A stretch of DNA of 64,000 nt, from assembly GCA_022846095.1 (NCBI GenBank), contig AP025583.1, forward strand, positions 2,790,001 through 2,854,000. Reading direction: 5' to 3'. Below the pieces are notes generated by a model. The model searched no databases, was not told the origin of the DNA, and was given only the letters and a program-made list of their open reading frames with translations. Position numbers and translations under genes: made by a program. Shown here one piece after another: positions 63,756-64,000 of the stretch (within the stretch, counting starts at the first letter, position 1; each line of letters opens with the position of its first letter). The stretch comes from Oscillospiraceae bacterium. GTDB lineage: Bacteria; Bacillota; Clostridia; Oscillospirales; Oscillospiraceae.

Positions 63756-63793
63756 TAAAAAGGGGCGGGCAAAGCGTCCCGCTTTGCCCGCCG
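63756..63793 (-). terminator. Terminator after metI
   Basis: GCGGGCAAAGCG / CGCTTTGCCCGC stem followed by CCTTTTTAG in the minus-strand transcript. It separates metI from metQ, which explains why metQ has its own promoter and T-box. Confidence 0.85.
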
Positions 63794-63804
63794 TGTGAGA
63801 AATT

Positions 63805-64000
63805 CTACTGAATTCCGGCTTTTTCGGCCTTCCGCGCCCGCCGTCCCCCGGCCTTCCCGGCCAGCCGCTTATCCAGCTTGACGGACAGGTAGGTGCCGAT
63901 GGACTGGAAGATCTGCACCAGGATCACCAGCACAATCACCGCGCCCCAGAGCACCACGGTCTTCTGCCGCTGGTAGCCCAGGTTGAGGGCCATGGAGCCC
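63805..64000 (-). CDS. metI: Methionine ABC transporter permease MetI (C-terminal part, partial)
   Basis: The last 65 residues of a protein whose 5' part lies beyond the right edge. GYQRQKTVVLWGAVIVLVIL followed by VQIFQSIGTYLSVKLDKR matches the final membrane span and C-terminus of MetI permeases (GYQRF...LVQ..Q..G). A basic tail follows (AGKAGGRRARKAEKAG). metN is expected further right. Assignment is supported by metQ and its Met T-box immediately downstream. Confidence 0.78.
   Translation of the reverse strand, partial: GSMALNLGYQRQKTVVLWGAVIVLVILVQIFQSIGTYLSVKLDKRLAGKAGGRRARKAEKAGIQ

Overview
The window reads as the chromosome of a GC-rich (roughly two-thirds G+C) anaerobic Firmicute, most likely a gut member of the Oscillospiraceae (Flavonifractor/Lawsonibacter/Pseudoflavonifractor type). 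The grounds are Gram-positive leader regulation (two T-boxes, a CIRCE site), an adenosylcobalamin-dependent ribonucleotide reductase, a cupin-type phosphoglucose isomerase, lipoprotein binding proteins with Ala/Pro-rich linkers, and strong AGGAGG ribosome sites. No rRNA, tRNA, CRISPR array, phage or intact insertion sequence was seen. Placement is inference from style and gene content, not from a marker search.

Layout. 1-4.6 kb: the tail of an unknown gene, a CPBP membrane protease, nrdJ, and a small accessory patch (a ribbon-helix-helix-like protein with an A8 run near its start, and a DUF6809 protein). 4.7-7.6 kb: a TrpXYZ-type ABC importer. 7.7-15.4 kb: a housekeeping run (TagA-type glycosyltransferase, tmk, DJ-1, 5-formyl-THF cyclo-ligase, mltG, U32/TrhP, SLH protein, S41 lipoprotein) plus a Cys/Gly-rich microprotein. 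15.4-18.7 kb: T-box-controlled alaS with a duplicated 3' end. 18.7-24.3 kb: DtxR and MarR regulators, a HIT protein, pepT, an alpha/beta hydrolase, a decayed gene and a large inverted-repeat element. 24.3-31.2 kb: the fructose PTS operon fruR-fruK-fruA, an oxidoreductase, then ptsH and ptsI. 31.3-33 kb: an ArsC/Spx-like protein and a GH13 hydrolase.

33.4-47.5 kb holds an apparently complete carbohydrate-acid utilisation locus. One 11-gene leftward operon encodes a ribose-type ABC importer, two dehydrogenases, a cupin isomerase, a KDPG aldolase, an FGGY kinase, a GntR regulator and a phosphotriesterase-family hydrolase. A divergent pair encodes a zinc-type dehydrogenase and a secreted SMP-30/LysM protein. 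A shared GTAATTAC operator lies in the intergenic region. 47.5-52.7 kb: a MATE exporter, CIRCE-controlled hsp20, a small Cys protein and clpB.

52.7-57.6 kb: the aroF-tyrA operon, preceded by a previously unannotated Tyr/Phe-rich leader peptide and attenuator, then a DUF4097 lipoprotein and an Rrf2 regulator. 57.7-61.4 kb: a FecCD-type ABC importer behind a candidate molybdenum/tungsten-cofactor riboswitch, and a divergent P-loop NTPase. 61.4-64 kb: cysK, metQ under its own Met T-box, and the 3' end of metI.

Cross-cutting signals: a 25-bp sequence shared by the trpX and aroF promoters suggests common aromatic-amino-acid control. A roughly 400-450 bp non-coding element occurs three times (once with 21-bp terminal inverted repeats), with smaller palindromic pieces scattered between operons.
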